Source of the DNA: Mycobacterium sp. 1245111.1
GTDB taxonomy: Bacteria > Actinomycetota > Actinomycetes > Mycobacteriales > Mycobacteriaceae
DNA: 57,548 nucleotides
Direction: 5' to 3'
Assembly (NCBI RefSeq): GCF_001673405.1
Contig: NZ_LZLV01000107.1
Coordinates: 1-57,548 of the forward strand
Below are positions 21,639-31,300 of the stretch, piece by piece. The notes under the pieces are model-generated. The model saw only the letters and a list, made by a program, of their open reading frames with translations. It was not told the DNA's origin and did not search any database. Each line of letters begins with the position of its first letter. The first letter of the stretch is position 1. A program made the position numbers and the translations under genes.

Positions 21639-22274
21639 GCTGACGATCTCACCGCGGTGGCCCGGATCCGCGACGCGGCGATCCAGCGGTTCGGTGAGCA
21701 GGGTTTTGGGGTCGGCCTGCGATCGATCGCCGAGGCCGCCGGCGTGAGCGCGGCACTCGTGATCCACCACTTCGGATCCAAGGACAGGTTGCGTAAGGCC
21801 TGCGACGACTACGTTGCCGAGGAGATCCGCAGCACCAAGTCCGAGGCGATGAACTCCAGCGACCCGGCGACCTGGTTCGCGCAGTTGGCCGAGATCGAGG
21901 AATTCGCACCGATCACGGCCTACCTGGTGCGCAGCATGCAAGACGGCGGCGAGCTAGCGAAGACGTTCTTTCGCACGATGATTGACAACACCGCGGGCTA
22001 TCTGGACGAGGGCGTCCGCAGCGGGCTCTTGAAGCCCAGCCGGGATCCGGCGGCCCGGGCCAAGTACATGGCGATCACCGGCGGCGGTGGCTTCTTTCTC
22101 TATATCCAAATGCATGAGACCCCAACCGATCTGCGGACCGTGCTGCGCGACTACGCCAACGACATGATGTTGCCGGCGCTCGAGCTGTACACCAACGGTC
22201 TGATGACCGACAGCCACATGTACGACGCATTTCTGGCTCAAGCCGAAGAAGGAGATGGTGATGCACCCGATTGA
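21630..22274 (+). CDS. raaS: TetR-family regulator, RaaS-like (Rv1219c)
   Basis: A 214-residue TetR regulator. The N-terminal HTH ([24 protein letters not shown]) is near residues 28-52, and the C-terminal ligand domain is close to Rv1219c along its length, including [17 protein letters not shown]. In M. tuberculosis this protein represses the adjacent exporter and influences survival under drug stress. Its stop overlaps the ATPase gene by 14 nt, so regulator and exporter are one operon. Confidence 0.9.
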   Translation: MRSADDLTAVARIRDAAIQRFGEQGFGVGLRSIAEAAGVSAALVIHHFGSKDRLRKACDDYVAEEIRSTKSEAMNSSDPATWFAQLAEIEEFAPITAYLVRSMQDGGELAKTFFRTMIDNTAGYLDEGVRSGLLKPSRDPAARAKYMAITGGGGFFLYIQMHETPTDLRTVLRDYANDMMLPALELYTNGLMTDSHMYDAFLAQAEEGDGDAPD

Positions 22275-23166
22275 GATTCACGACCTGACAAAGGCTTTCG
22301 GCAAGGCCCGGGCGCTGGACGGCCTGGAGCTGACCGTGCGCGAGGGCGAAGTGCACGGCTTTCTCGGGCCCAACGGCGCCGGGAAGTCGACCACGATCCG
22401 GATCCTGCTGGGCGTGGTCAAAGCCGACGGCGGCACCGTGCGCCTCCTCGGTGCCGACCCCTGGGCCGACGCCGTCGACCTGCACCGCCACCTCGCCTAT
22501 GTGCCGGGCGACGTCACGCTGTGGCCCAACCTGACCGGTGGCGAGACCATCGACCTGTTGGCCCGTATGCGCGGCGGCATCGACGAGAAGCGGCGCGCCG
22601 AGCTGATCGAGCGCTTCGAACTCGACCCGCACAAGAAGGCCCGCACCTACTCCAAGGGCAATCGGCAGAAGGTCTCGCTGATCTCGGCCTTCTCGTCGCG
22701 GGCCCGGCTGCTGCTGCTCGACGAGCCGAGCAGCGGGCTGGACCCGTTGATGGAGAACATCTTTCAGCAGTGTGTCGCCGAGGCCCGCGATCGCGGCGCC
22801 ACGGTGCTGCTGTCGAGCCACATCCTGGCCGAGACCGAGCGGCTGTGCCAGCGCGTGACGATCATCCGCGCCGGCCGGACGGTCGAAAGCGGAACCCTGG
22901 AATCGATGCGACACCTCAGCCGCACGACCATCACCGCCGACTTGCTGCGCGACCCGGGCGACCTCACCCACATCCGCGGTGTCGAGGACGTCAGCTACGA
23001 CGGGACCGTGCTGCACGCCCATGTCGACGGCGAGGGCCTGCGTGAGCTCATCCGGGTACTCGGTCACACCGGCGTGCGCAGCCTGGTCAGCCAGCCGCCC
23101 ACGCTCGAAGAACTCTTCATGCGGCACTACGGCGCCGACGGTCAGCGTGAATTGGCGCGCTCATGA
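22261..23166 (+). CDS. ABC exporter ATP-binding protein (Rv1218c-like)
   Basis: A 301-residue ABC ATPase. Walker [10 protein letters not shown] is at 36-44, the signature is the unusual YSKGNRQKV in place of LSGGQ, and Walker B is [12 protein letters not shown], followed by [11 protein letters not shown]-terminal domain of about 80 residues follows. The start chosen has the AAGGAG site at the right distance; the ATG two codons upstream is too close to it. It forms a multidrug-type exporter with the next gene. Confidence 0.92.
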   Translation: MHPIEIHDLTKAFGKARALDGLELTVREGEVHGFLGPNGAGKSTTIRILLGVVKADGGTVRLLGADPWADAVDLHRHLAYVPGDVTLWPNLTGGETIDLLARMRGGIDEKRRAELIERFELDPHKKARTYSKGNRQKVSLISAFSSRARLLLLDEPSSGLDPLMENIFQQCVAEARDRGATVLLSSHILAETERLCQRVTIIRAGRTVESGTLESMRHLSRTTITADLLRDPGDLTHIRGVEDVSYDGTVLHAHVDGEGLRELIRVLGHTGVRSLVSQPPTLEELFMRHYGADGQRELARS

Positions 23167-24794
23167 CCACCACGCTGGAACGACCGCCCGCGCCGGCGCC
23201 GGCACACCGCTCGTCGTTCACCGGCACTCTCGGGATGCAACGGCTCTATCTTCGCCGCGACCGAATCGTGTTGCCGCTCTGGGTGTTACTGCTGTCGATG
23301 CCGCTGGCCACCGTGTACGTCGGCAGCATCGAAAAGGTCTACCCCGACCAGGCGGCCCGGGCCGGCTTCGCCGCGATGATCATGGCCAGCCCGGCCCAGC
23401 GGGCGCTGTACGGAAACATCTACAACGACAGCCTCGGCGCGACCGGCATCTGGAAGGCCGGCATGTTCCATCTGCTGATCGGCGTGGCGGTGATCCTCAC
23501 TGTCATCCGGCACACCCGTGCCGACGAGGAAACCGGCCGCGCCGAACTGATCGATTCGACCGTGGTGGGCCGCTATGCGAGCCTCACCGCCGCCCTGCTG
23601 CTGTCGTTCGGGGCATCGCTGCTCACCGGCGTGATCGGGGCAGCGGGCCTACTCGGCACCAACGTTCCCGCGGCCGGGTCGCTGGCCTTCGGCGCCGCGC
23701 TGGCCTGCTCGGGCTTGGTGTTCACCGCGGTAGCCGCTGTGGCAGCACAGCTTTCGACGAGCGCGCGATTCTCGCGCGGGGCCGCCTTCGCCGCTCTGGC
23801 CGCCGCTTTCACGCTGCGCGCCGCCGGCGACGCCGGGTCCGGAGCGCTGTCGTGGTTCTCGCCGCTGGGCTGGTCACTGCAGGTTCGTCCGTACGCCGGC
23901 GACCGGTGGTGGGTGCTGCTGCTACACCTCGCGACTACGGCGCTACTGACCGCGCTGGCCTACCGACTGCTCGCCGGGCGCGACGTCGGTGCGGGCCTGA
24001 TCGCCGAGCGACCCGGTCCTGGCGGCGCAACGGCGTTGCTGCGCAACGCTTTCGGTTTGTCCTGGCGATTGGACCGCGGCGCGCTGCTGCTGTGGGCCGT
24101 CGGGCTCTGCCTGTACGGGCTGCTGATCGGCAGCATCGTGCACGGCATCGGCGACGAACTCGGTGGCAACACCGCGCGTGACATCGTCGTCCGGATGGGC
24201 GGCAGCCAGGTCGTGGAGGAGGCGTTCGTCGCCGCGGCGTTCGGCATGCTGGGCATGATGGCAGCCGCGTTCGCCGTCTCGCTGACGCTGCGACTCCATC
24301 AGGAAGAAGCCGGTCAACGCGCCGAGACGCTGTTGAGCGGATCGGTGAGCCGAAGCCGTTGGCTGACCGGGCATCTGGTGCTCGCGCTGGCCGGCTCGGC
24401 GCTGGCGATCGTGCTCGCCGGCGCGGTCGCCGGGCTGACCTACGGCATCGCCGCCCACGACGTCGGCGGGAAGCTGCTGATGGTCGTGGGCACCGCCCTG
24501 GTCCAGTTGCCGGCGGTGTGGCTGCCCGCCGCGGTGGCCGTCGCGCTGTTCGGGTTGGCGCCTCGACTCAGTCCGCTGTCTTGGGGCGTGCTGGTCGGGT
24601 TCGTCGCGCTGTATCTGATCGGAGAGCTGGCGGGCCTTCCGCAGTGGGTGCTCGACCTGGAGCCGTTCGCCCACATCCCGTCGGTGTACGGGCATGCCTT
24701 CACCGCGGTTCCTCTGGTCTCGCTGTTGGCGATCGACGCCGGGTTGATCGCCGTGGGATTGGCGGCTTTCCGCCGCCGGGATGTGCAAGCGTAA
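23163..24794 (+). CDS. ABC exporter permease, tetronasin-type (Rv1217c-like)
   Basis: A 543-residue integral membrane protein with about 12 hydrophobic segments in two homologous halves, similar to Rv1217c and actinobacterial polyketide/antibiotic exporters. It overlaps the ATPase by ATGA. With the ATPase it should extrude lipophilic compounds, and expression would be released when the TetR regulator binds a ligand. The stop touches the next gene (TAATG). Confidence 0.92.
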   Translation: MTTTLERPPAPAPAHRSSFTGTLGMQRLYLRRDRIVLPLWVLLLSMPLATVYVGSIEKVYPDQAARAGFAAMIMASPAQRALYGNIYNDSLGATGIWKAGMFHLLIGVAVILTVIRHTRADEETGRAELIDSTVVGRYASLTAALLLSFGASLLTGVIGAAGLLGTNVPAAGSLAFGAALACSGLVFTAVAAVAAQLSTSARFSRGAAFAALAAAFTLRAAGDAGSGALSWFSPLGWSLQVRPYAGDRWWVLLLHLATTALLTALAYRLLAGRDVGAGLIAERPGPGGATALLRNAFGLSWRLDRGALLLWAVGLCLYGLLIGSIVHGIGDELGGNTARDIVVRMGGSQVVEEAFVAAAFGMLGMMAAAFAVSLTLRLHQEEAGQRAETLLSGSVSRSRWLTGHLVLALAGSALAIVLAGAVAGLTYGIAAHDVGGKLLMVVGTALVQLPAVWLPAAVAVALFGLAPRLSPLSWGVLVGFVALYLIGELAGLPQWVLDLEPFAHIPSVYGHAFTAVPLVSLLAIDAGLIAVGLAAFRRRDVQA

Positions 24795-24805
24795 TGGAAG
24801 TCACG

Positions 24806-25480
24806 ATGAAAACTGTTGTCAAAGGCCTGCTTTCGGCCACGCTCGGCCTGACCGCTTTCGGGTTGCTGCTGTTCGTGCCGGCCGGCACCACGCACTACTG
24901 GCAGGGCTGGGTGTTCCTCGCGGTGTTCGCGCTGTCCACCTGGATCCCCACGGTGTATCTGCTACGCACGAACCCGGCCGCACTCGAACGGCGGATGCAG
25001 GTTGGGCCAAAAGCGGAAACCCGGCCGCTGCAAAGGATTCTCATCACCGTCATCTTCATCGCGTTTCCGGCGACATTCGTCGTCAGCGCCCTGGACTGGC
25101 GCTACGGATGGTCGATGGTACCGGTGCCGGTGTCGGTGATCGGCGACGTGCTGGTCGCGATCGGGCTCGCGGTGGCGATGCTGGTGATCATCCAAAACGG
25201 CTACGCGGCAGCCAATGTCCGTGTCGAGGAAGGCCAGACGCTGGCCTCGACCGGCCTGTACGGGTTGGTGCGCCATCCGATGTACACCGGAAACGTGGCG
25301 CTGCTGCTCGGCGTCCCGCTGGCCCTCGGCTCGTACTGGGGATTGTTCCTGCTGGCTCTCGGCGTACCGGTGCTGGTGCTGCGTATTCGCGACGAGGAAG
25401 AGCTACTGACCGAGGAACTCAGTGGGTATCGCGAGTACACCGAGCGAGTGCGCTACCGGTTGCTGCCTTACGTGTGGTGA
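24806..25480 (+). CDS. Isoprenylcysteine carboxyl methyltransferase-like membrane protein
   Basis: A 224-residue protein with about five hydrophobic helices. The C-terminal ICMT/phospholipid-methyltransferase signature is present: LASTGLYGLVRHPMYTGN followed by DEEELLTEELSGYREYTERVRYRLLP. Members methylate small lipophilic acceptors with SAM; the substrate here is unknown. The ATG at 24806 has a weak GGAAG site, and an alternative ATG at 24794 overlaps the permease stop. It is probably co-transcribed with the exporter. The bases after it hold no further gene before glgC. Confidence 0.85.
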   Translation: MKTVVKGLLSATLGLTAFGLLLFVPAGTTHYWQGWVFLAVFALSTWIPTVYLLRTNPAALERRMQVGPKAETRPLQRILITVIFIAFPATFVVSALDWRYGWSMVPVPVSVIGDVLVAIGLAVAMLVIIQNGYAAANVRVEEGQTLASTGLYGLVRHPMYTGNVALLLGVPLALGSYWGLFLLALGVPVLVLRIRDEEELLTEELSGYREYTERVRYRLLPYVW

Positions 25481-25492
25481 CGCGTCGCGGAG

Positions 25493-26707
25493 CTAAATCC
25501 AGATGCCCTTGCCCACGGCGACCACGCCGCCGGCGCTGATCGCGAAGCGCTCACGGTCCTTCTCCAGATCGACCCCGACCATTTCGCCGGGCCCGATCAC
25601 GACGTTCTTGTCCAGGATGGCGTGCCGGACCACGGCGCCGCGGCCGACCCGCGCGCCCGGCATGATCACGCTGCCCTCCACGATCGCGCCGTCGTCGACC
25701 ACGACGTTCGACGACAGCACCGAGTTGCGCACCGACGCGGCCGAGATGATGCTGCCCGCGCCCACGACCGACTCCTGGGCCGAGCCGCCGTTGACGAATT
25801 TGGCCGGCGCCAGGTTCTCCGAAGCGCCCAGGATCGGCCAGCGCCGGTTGTAGAGGTTGAACACCGGATGCACCGACACCAGGTCCATGTGGGCGTCGTA
25901 GAACGCGTCTAGCGTCCCGACGTCGCGCCAGTAACCGCGGTCGCGGTCGGTGGCACCCGGCACGTCGTTGTCGTTGAAGTCGTAGACGGCGGCCCGGCCG
26001 TCGGCGACGAGCCGCGGGATGATGTCGCCGCCCATGTCGTGATCGGAGTGATCCTCGTCGGCGTCGGCGCGGATCGCGTCGATGAGCACCTTGGTGGTGA
26101 AAATGTAGTTGCCCATCGAGACGTACGTGGCGTCCGGATCGTCGGGAGTGCCCGGCGGATCGGCGGGCTTCTCGATGAAGCCGCGGATGCGCCCGAACTC
26201 GTCGGCGTCGATGCAGCCGAACGCGCTCGCCTCCGCGCGCGGCACCCGGATGCCGGCCACCGTCGCGCCGGCCCCGCTCTCCACGTGGAAGCGGAGCATC
26301 TGCTCGGGGTCCATCCGGTAGACGTGGTCGGCGCCGAAAACCACGATGTAGTCGGGATCCTCGTCGTAGATCAGGTTGAGCGACTGATAGATCGCGTCAG
26401 CCGAACCGGTGTACCAGCGCGGACCGAGTCGCTGCTGAGCAGGGACCGGCGTGATGTACTCACCCGCCAGGCCCGACAGCCGCCAGTTCTGCGAGATATG
26501 ACGGTCCAGTGAATGCGACTTGTACTGCGTGAGAACGCAGATCCTCAGATAGCGGGCGTTCACGAGGTTGGACAACACGAAGTCGATCAAGCGATACGCA
26601 CCGCCGAAGGGAACGGCCGGCTTGGCCCGGTCGGCGGTCAACGGGTACAGCCGCTTACCCTCACCCCCGGCCAGGACAATGCCCAGCACGTGCGGCGCTT
26701 CCCTCAT
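25493..26707 (-). CDS. glgC: Glucose-1-phosphate adenylyltransferase
   Basis: The 404-residue ADP-glucose pyrophosphorylase. It has the N-terminal [13 protein letters not shown] signature (about 12-24), the allosteric/catalytic [10 protein letters not shown], the [11 protein letters not shown] catalytic region and a C-terminal left-handed beta-helix with hexapeptide repeats. It makes ADP-glucose for alpha-glucan and maltose-1-phosphate. The ATG lies 168 nt from the divergent glgA, which uses the same ADP-glucose. Confidence 0.96.
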   Translation of the reverse strand: MREAPHVLGIVLAGGEGKRLYPLTADRAKPAVPFGGAYRLIDFVLSNLVNARYLRICVLTQYKSHSLDRHISQNWRLSGLAGEYITPVPAQQRLGPRWYTGSADAIYQSLNLIYDEDPDYIVVFGADHVYRMDPEQMLRFHVESGAGATVAGIRVPRAEASAFGCIDADEFGRIRGFIEKPADPPGTPDDPDATYVSMGNYIFTTKVLIDAIRADADEDHSDHDMGGDIIPRLVADGRAAVYDFNDNDVPGATDRDRGYWRDVGTLDAFYDAHMDLVSVHPVFNLYNRRWPILGASENLAPAKFVNGGSAQESVVGAGSIISAASVRNSVLSSNVVVDDGAIVEGSVIMPGARVGRGAVVRHAILDKNVVIGPGEMVGVDLEKDRERFAISAGGVVAVGKGIWI

Positions 26708-26862
26708 GCGTCAAACCTAACGGCCGTCGTGAACCCCTGCCAGATCAAACCCAGGAATACCCACGCTGAGGGACTGTCCATCAACCAATTTGGATCGTTG
26801 CGACGAGACGGTACTCACATGTCGGCGAGGGGTCGGCCCCTGCGGTGTTCGGTGGCGACTAC

Positions 26863-26868
26863 TACGGT
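26863..26868 (+). promoter_or_regulatory. -10 box of a leaderless glgA transcript
   Basis: TACGGT lies 7 nt before the ATG at 26876; no ribosome site is present. Confidence 0.45.
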
Positions 26869-26875
26869 GCCGGAT

Positions 26876-28039
26876 ATGCGCGTGGCGATGATGACTCGGG
26901 AGTATCCGCCGGAGGTCTACGGCGGAGCCGGGGTACACGTGACCCAGCTCGTCGCGCACCTACGCAACCTGTGCCGCGTCGACGTGCACTGCCAGGGCGC
27001 GCCGCGACCCGCGGCGTTCGCCTATCAGCCCGACCCCCAACTCCGCGGAGCGAACCCGGCGATGTCGACGCTGTCGACCGATCTGGCGATGGCCAGTGCC
27101 GCCGCGGACGCCAACGTCGTCCACTCCCACACCTGGTACGCCGGGATGGCCGGGCATCTGGCGTCGCTGCTGCACGGCGTGCCGCACGTACTGACGGCGC
27201 ACTCGCTGGAGCCGCTGCGGCCATGGAAGGCCGAGCAACTCGGCGGCGGCTACCGGATCTCGTCCTGGGTCGAGCACACCGCGGTCAACGCCGCCGATGC
27301 GGTGATCGCCGTCAGCTCGGGCATGCGGGACGACGTCTTGCGCGTGTACCCGACGGTCGATCCGGGCCGAGTTCACGTCGTACGCAACGGAATCGACACC
27401 GACGTCTGGTATCCCGTCGAGCCGGCCGCGGGTGCGTCGGTGCTGACCGACCTCGGCGTCGATCGCAGCCGACCGATCGTCGCGTTCGTCGGGCGGATCA
27501 CCCGGCAGAAGGGCGTCTCGCACCTGCTAGCCGCGGCCCACCAATTCGATCCGGGCGTGCAGTTGGTGCTGTGCGCGGGGGCGCCCGACACACCGGAAAT
27601 CGCCGCCGAAGTGCGCCAGGGAGTCGCCGCGCTGGCCGATGCGCGCTCCGGGGTGTTCTGGGTCCGGGAAATGTTGCCGATCGCCAAGATTCGCGAAATA
27701 CTCTCGGCGGCAGCGGTTTTCGTCTGCCCGTCGGTGTACGAGCCGCTGGGGATCGTGAACCTCGAGGCGATGGCATGTGGTACGGCGGTGGTCGCGTCCG
27801 ACGTCGGCGGCATACCCGAGGTGGTCGATGACGGGGTGACGGGTTCGCTGGTGCACTACGACGCGGGTGATGCGGCGGGCTACCAGAGCCGGATCGCGCA
27901 GGCGGTCAACGCGGTGGTCGCCGACCGGCAACTCGCGGAGCGCTACGGCCATGCGGGACGGCAGCGCTGCATCGCGGAGTTCTCCTGGGCGCAGATCGCA
28001 CAGCAGACCTTCGAGATCTACCAGAAAGTGTGCACATAA
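26876..28039 (+). CDS. glgA: GlgA/GlgM GT4 glycosyltransferase using ADP-glucose
   Basis: 387 residues, the exact family length in mycobacteria. The N-terminal glucan-synthase motif YGGAGVHVTQL is near 15-25; the nucleotide-sugar site VGRITRQKGV and the C-terminal PSVYEPLGIVNLEAMACGTAVVAS are intact. The M. tuberculosis homologue makes maltose-1-phosphate from ADP-glucose for GlgE, and can also act on glycogen. I rejected an upstream in-frame extension to 26513 because it runs antisense into glgC. Confidence 0.95.
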   Translation: MRVAMMTREYPPEVYGGAGVHVTQLVAHLRNLCRVDVHCQGAPRPAAFAYQPDPQLRGANPAMSTLSTDLAMASAAADANVVHSHTWYAGMAGHLASLLHGVPHVLTAHSLEPLRPWKAEQLGGGYRISSWVEHTAVNAADAVIAVSSGMRDDVLRVYPTVDPGRVHVVRNGIDTDVWYPVEPAAGASVLTDLGVDRSRPIVAFVGRITRQKGVSHLLAAAHQFDPGVQLVLCAGAPDTPEIAAEVRQGVAALADARSGVFWVREMLPIAKIREILSAAAVFVCPSVYEPLGIVNLEAMACGTAVVASDVGGIPEVVDDGVTGSLVHYDAGDAAGYQSRIAQAVNAVVADRQLAERYGHAGRQRCIAEFSWAQIAQQTFEIYQKVCT

Positions 28040-28044
28040 CGCCG

Positions 28045-28089
28045 GGCGTCACGTGCAAGTGATGCGGCGGGCTGCTAGCTCGTGACGCC
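28045..28089. terminator. Long-loop hairpin between convergent glgA and the DUF3117 gene
   Basis: Perfect 9-bp arms GGCGTCACG (28045-28053) and CGTGACGCC (28081-28089) flank a 27-nt loop. The right arm lies in the last codons of the DUF3117 gene. It could end transcription from both sides. No T-run is present. Confidence 0.4.
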
Positions 28090-28242
28090 TTTGAGTTCGT
28101 CGCCCAGTGCAGCGGCTTCATCTGGTGTCAGCTCGACGACGAGTCGGCCACCGCCTTCTAGCGGTACCCGCATCACGATGCCGCGCCCCTCCTTCGTCGC
28201 TTCCAGTGGACCGTCACCGGTCCGGGGCTTCATCGCCGCCAT
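28075..28242 (-). CDS. DUF3117 small protein (Rv1211-like)
   Basis: A 55-residue protein starting MAAMKPRTGDGPLEATKEG, the highly conserved actinobacterial DUF3117 sequence, ending in an acidic LTPDEAAALGDELKGV helix. The true start is the ATG at 28242, with a strong GGAGGGAG site; a longer in-frame extension to 28389 is not conserved. Its function is unknown. It is convergent with glgA and 103 nt downstream of tag. Confidence 0.9.
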   Translation of the reverse strand: MAAMKPRTGDGPLEATKEGRGIVMRVPLEGGGRLVVELTPDEAAALGDELKGVTS

Positions 28243-28345
28243 CGAGCGCTCCCTCCGAATTCGAGCTGGCCCGTCAACTGCACATTCACCACTCCATTGT
28301 TCCCTATCCGCGTGGATTGCTGAACATGACCTCCGGCTCGGCGTT

Positions 28346-28921
28346 TCAGGCAGCCGTCGGAGGCACCCAGCATGACCGCACGTGATCATCGACCATCCCG
28401 GTCGCCTGCATCAGTGCGTAGGCGGTTGTGGGGCCGACGAAGCGGAACCCCCGGCGCTTCAATTCGCGTGCCATTGCGGTGGATTCCGGCGTAACGGCCG
28501 GGACGTCGGACAGCGTCGCGGGCCGGACTCGACGCGCTGGAGCGAATGACCACAGCAACTCCGACAAGTCGCCTACCTCCGCGACGGCGCGGGCGTTGGC
28601 GATTGTCGCCTCGATCTTGGCCCGGTTGCGGACGATGCCTTCGTCGGCCATCAGTCGGGCCACGTCTTTGTCGGTGAACCGCGCGACCTTCTCGGGCTTG
28701 AAACCGGCGAACGCCTTCCGGAAATTGTCCCGTTTCCGCAGGATGATCAGCCAGGACAGGCCGCTCTGGAAAGCCTCCAGGCTCATCCGCTCGAACAGCG
28801 GGATCTGGCCGCGCAGCGGCCGACCCCATTCGTTGTCGTGGTAGTCGAGGTAGAGCTGGAAGTCGGCGCTGCCGGGCTTGCCGACCGCCCAGTCGCACCG
28901 GATCAGGCCGTCGTCACTCAT
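28346..28921 (-). CDS. tag: 3-methyladenine DNA glycosylase I
   Basis: A 191-residue Tag enzyme. The zinc-binding residues are recognisable: Cys in IRCDW, His in YHDNEWG, and His/Cys in DDHVRSCW near the C-terminus. The helix-hairpin-helix region lies in between. It removes 3-methyladenine from alkylated DNA. The ATG at 28921 lies 8 nt inside the end of the upstream DivIVA-like gene, so the two are co-translated. Confidence 0.93.
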   Translation of the reverse strand: MSDDGLIRCDWAVGKPGSADFQLYLDYHDNEWGRPLRGQIPLFERMSLEAFQSGLSWLIILRKRDNFRKAFAGFKPEKVARFTDKDVARLMADEGIVRNRAKIEATIANARAVAEVGDLSELLWSFAPARRVRPATLSDVPAVTPESTAMARELKRRGFRFVGPTTAYALMQATGMVDDHVRSCWVPPTAA

Positions 28922-29249
28922 GGTCACCGTCGTCCGCGTCTTGGGGCGCTGCGTCGGTGGCGGCCGCGGCATGCACGGACGACAGCTGGCCGCGCAGCAG
29001 GTCGAGCTCTTGGCCGAGCCTTTCCAGCACCCAGTCCACCTCGCTGGTCTTGTATCCGCGCAGCGTCTGGGTGAACTTCACCGCCTCGACGTCGGAGCGG
29101 GTGACACCGGAGGCCGGCAGCACCGTCGGCGTGGTCCCGCGGGGCAGCGGCGGCAGCGGCTCGCCGCGGCCGAACAGCAGGCTGGCCACGCCGAACAGCA
29201 CGATCGCGATCAGGACCAAGACCACCACGTACAGCAACACCAACGCCAC
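28914..29249 (-). CDS. Membrane-anchored DivIVA-domain protein (Rv1209-like)
   Basis: A 111-residue protein: an N-terminal membrane helix (about 1-25), a Pro-rich linker, then a DivIVA-like motif VKFTQTLRGYKTSEVDWVLERLGQEL (about 58-83) that should form a coiled coil. The acidic tail ends DADDGDHE. Such domains bind curved membrane or polar scaffolds; a cell-wall or septum role is inferred only. It is downstream of gpgS and overlaps tag. Confidence 0.82.
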   Translation of the reverse strand: MALVLLYVVVLVLIAIVLFGVASLLFGRGEPLPPLPRGTTPTVLPASGVTRSDVEAVKFTQTLRGYKTSEVDWVLERLGQELDLLRGQLSSVHAAAATDAAPQDADDGDHE

Positions 29250-29316
29250 GGCACCGATATTGCCCTATGGGTCCGACGACGGAGTGCAGACCTGTTAGCG
29301 GCGGGGTCGACCGGGC

Positions 29317-30300
29317 CTATCGGTGGCGACCCGCCACGCTGTTCATCGGCGGCCGGTCGGCCAGCGACACCGCCGAGGTGCGCGGCGTATATCCGTCACC
29401 GTCGACGAAGAACTGGGTCAGCCCGACGCCGGAGTCGGGGATGCCGCAGCGCGACAGCAGCGTCGCGACGACCTGCCGGCTCATCGGACCCAGCTCGGCC
29501 AGCGGACGGTTGCGGTGTGCCCGCACGCCGAGGTTGACCTGGGCGATGGCGTCGAGCCCCAACCGGTCGTAGGTGTCGACCAGCAGGCCGATCTCGACGC
29601 CGTAACCGGGCGCGAACGGCACCGATGTCAGTAGCTCGCGAGTGGCCGCGTATTCGCCGCCCAGCGGTTGCAATACGCAGCCCAGCTCGGGGCGCAGCGC
29701 CGCCAGCAGCGGACGCGCGACCAGTTCGGTGACCCGGCCGCCGCCGGTGGCGCCCTCGCGGCCGCTGGGAGCGTCCCCGATGTTCAAAGGCCGCCGATAA
29801 AAGCTCTTGACGAGGTGAATGCCGTCCTCGGTGAGCAGCGGGCCCAGCAGCCCCGGCACGAACATCGGGTGCGGCTCGATCAGGTCCGAATCGACGAAGA
29901 CGACGATGTCCCCGCTGGTGGCCGCCAGCGAACGCCACAACACCTCGCCCTTGCCCGGCCGGGGCGCGATCTCGGGCAACGCCTGCTCGCGGGTGACGAC
30001 GCGGGCTCCGGCGGCGATCGCCCGGATCTCGGTGTCGTCGGTGGATCCCGAATCGAGCACGATCAGCTCGTCGACGAGCCCGCCGACCAGCGGTGAGATG
30101 CTCTCGATCACCGATTCGACGGTGTCTTCCTCGTTGAGGGCGGGCAGCACCACGGAAACGGTTCGGCCGGCCTTGGCCAGTTCCAGCTCCTCGACCGTCC
30201 ACTGCGGACGGGTCCAGCTCCGGTCGGCCAGCCAGATGTCGCCGGGCGCCGCCGCGAGCGCTCCCTCGGCGGCGAGATCGACCAGCTCAGATGCCGTCAT
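29317..30300 (-). CDS. gpgS: Glucosyl-3-phosphoglycerate synthase
   Basis: A 327-residue GT81 enzyme with the metal-binding DSD at 137-139 and the VVLPALNEEDTVESV nucleotide-sugar motif near 50-64. It transfers glucose to 3-phosphoglycerate, the first step toward methylglucose lipopolysaccharides. I chose the ATG that overlaps the folP2 stop (ATGA) because it gives MTASELVDLA and the family length; a longer frame to 30525 runs back into folP2 and was rejected. Confidence 0.95.
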   Translation of the reverse strand: MTASELVDLAAEGALAAAPGDIWLADRSWTRPQWTVEELELAKAGRTVSVVLPALNEEDTVESVIESISPLVGGLVDELIVLDSGSTDDTEIRAIAAGARVVTREQALPEIAPRPGKGEVLWRSLAATSGDIVVFVDSDLIEPHPMFVPGLLGPLLTEDGIHLVKSFYRRPLNIGDAPSGREGATGGGRVTELVARPLLAALRPELGCVLQPLGGEYAATRELLTSVPFAPGYGVEIGLLVDTYDRLGLDAIAQVNLGVRAHRNRPLAELGPMSRQVVATLLSRCGIPDSGVGLTQFFVDGDGYTPRTSAVSLADRPPMNSVAGRHR

Positions 30301-31172
30301 GCCAGTCCTCTCACCGTGCGCGCCGGCGGGCGTTGCCCGTGTATCGACGCCACCATCTCCAACACCCGTCGGGTGGGCCCGACCTCGTGCACCCGGAACA
30401 TCCGGGCCCCCGCCGCAGCGGCCAGCGCGGTCGCGGCCAGAGTTCCCTCCAGCCGTTCGGTCAGCTCCACCCCAAGAGTCTCCCCGACGAAATCTTTGTT
30501 GCTCAACGCCATCAACACCGGCCACCCGGTGTTAACGACATCTTCCATGTGCCGCAACAGCGCCAACCCGTGGAAGGTGTTCTTGCCGAAATCGTGCGTC
30601 GGGTCGATCAGAATGCGATCGCGAGCCACCCCGGCGGCGACAGCCCGCTGCGCCGCCGCGCTGACCTCACCGATCACGTCGTCGACCACCCCGCGGGTGC
30701 TGGTTCCGTAGCTGACCCGGAACGGACGTGTCCGCGGCCGCGCACCGCCGGTGTGCGAACACACCAGTCCGGCGCCGAATTCGGCCGCTACCTCGGGCAT
30801 CGCGGGATCATAGCCGCCCCAGCTGTCGTTGATCAGATCCGCGCCCGCCCGGCACGCGAGCCGGGCCACCTCCGACCGCCAGGTGTCGATGCTGACCAGT
30901 TGGTCGGGATAGGCGTCGCGCAGCCACTCGATGAACGGCACCACGCGGGCGATTTCGGCCTGCGCGTCGATGCGCTCCCCCGGGCCCGCCTTCACGCCGC
31001 CGACATCGACCACGTCGGCGCCCTCGGCGATGAAGCGGTGCACGGCCGCCCGGGCGGCGTCGTCGGCGAAGTTGGCGCCGCGGTCGTAAAACGAGTCCGG
31101 GGTGCGGTTGACGATTGCCATGATCAGCGCGCGCTGGCCGCTCACCGGGCGACCGCACAGGGTGGACTGCAC
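30297..31172 (-). CDS. folP2: FolP2, dihydropteroate synthase paralogue
   Basis: A 291-residue DHPS-fold protein with MAIVNRTPDSFYDRG near 18-32, SIDTWRSEVA and LINDSWGG. Mycobacterial FolP2 proteins are reported to lack DHPS activity, and the conserved coupling with gpgS suggests a role in glucosylglycerate metabolism instead. It starts with GTG, and its stop overlaps gpgS. Confidence 0.92.
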   Translation of the reverse strand: MQSTLCGRPVSGQRALIMAIVNRTPDSFYDRGANFADDAARAAVHRFIAEGADVVDVGGVKAGPGERIDAQAEIARVVPFIEWLRDAYPDQLVSIDTWRSEVARLACRAGADLINDSWGGYDPAMPEVAAEFGAGLVCSHTGGARPRTRPFRVSYGTSTRGVVDDVIGEVSAAAQRAVAAGVARDRILIDPTHDFGKNTFHGLALLRHMEDVVNTGWPVLMALSNKDFVGETLGVELTERLEGTLAATALAAAAGARMFRVHEVGPTRRVLEMVASIHGQRPPARTVRGLA

Positions 31173-31262
31173 TAGACCATGGTGCCTGCTGGCATCAACG
31201 AGCGCTCAGCAGCCTCACGCGCCGCCGTGATATCGCATGCGATCACGATTTCAAAGAAGAGT

Positions 31263-31300
31263 GGCACCCAGGAGAAGGTGCTCGAGTGACTTCTGGTGCC
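31263..31300 (-). terminator. Imperfect hairpin at the fadD6 stop
   Basis: Arms beginning GGCACC and ending GGTGCC pair around the fadD6 stop codon with a bulge. It may end fadD6 transcription, but there is no T-run. Confidence 0.3.
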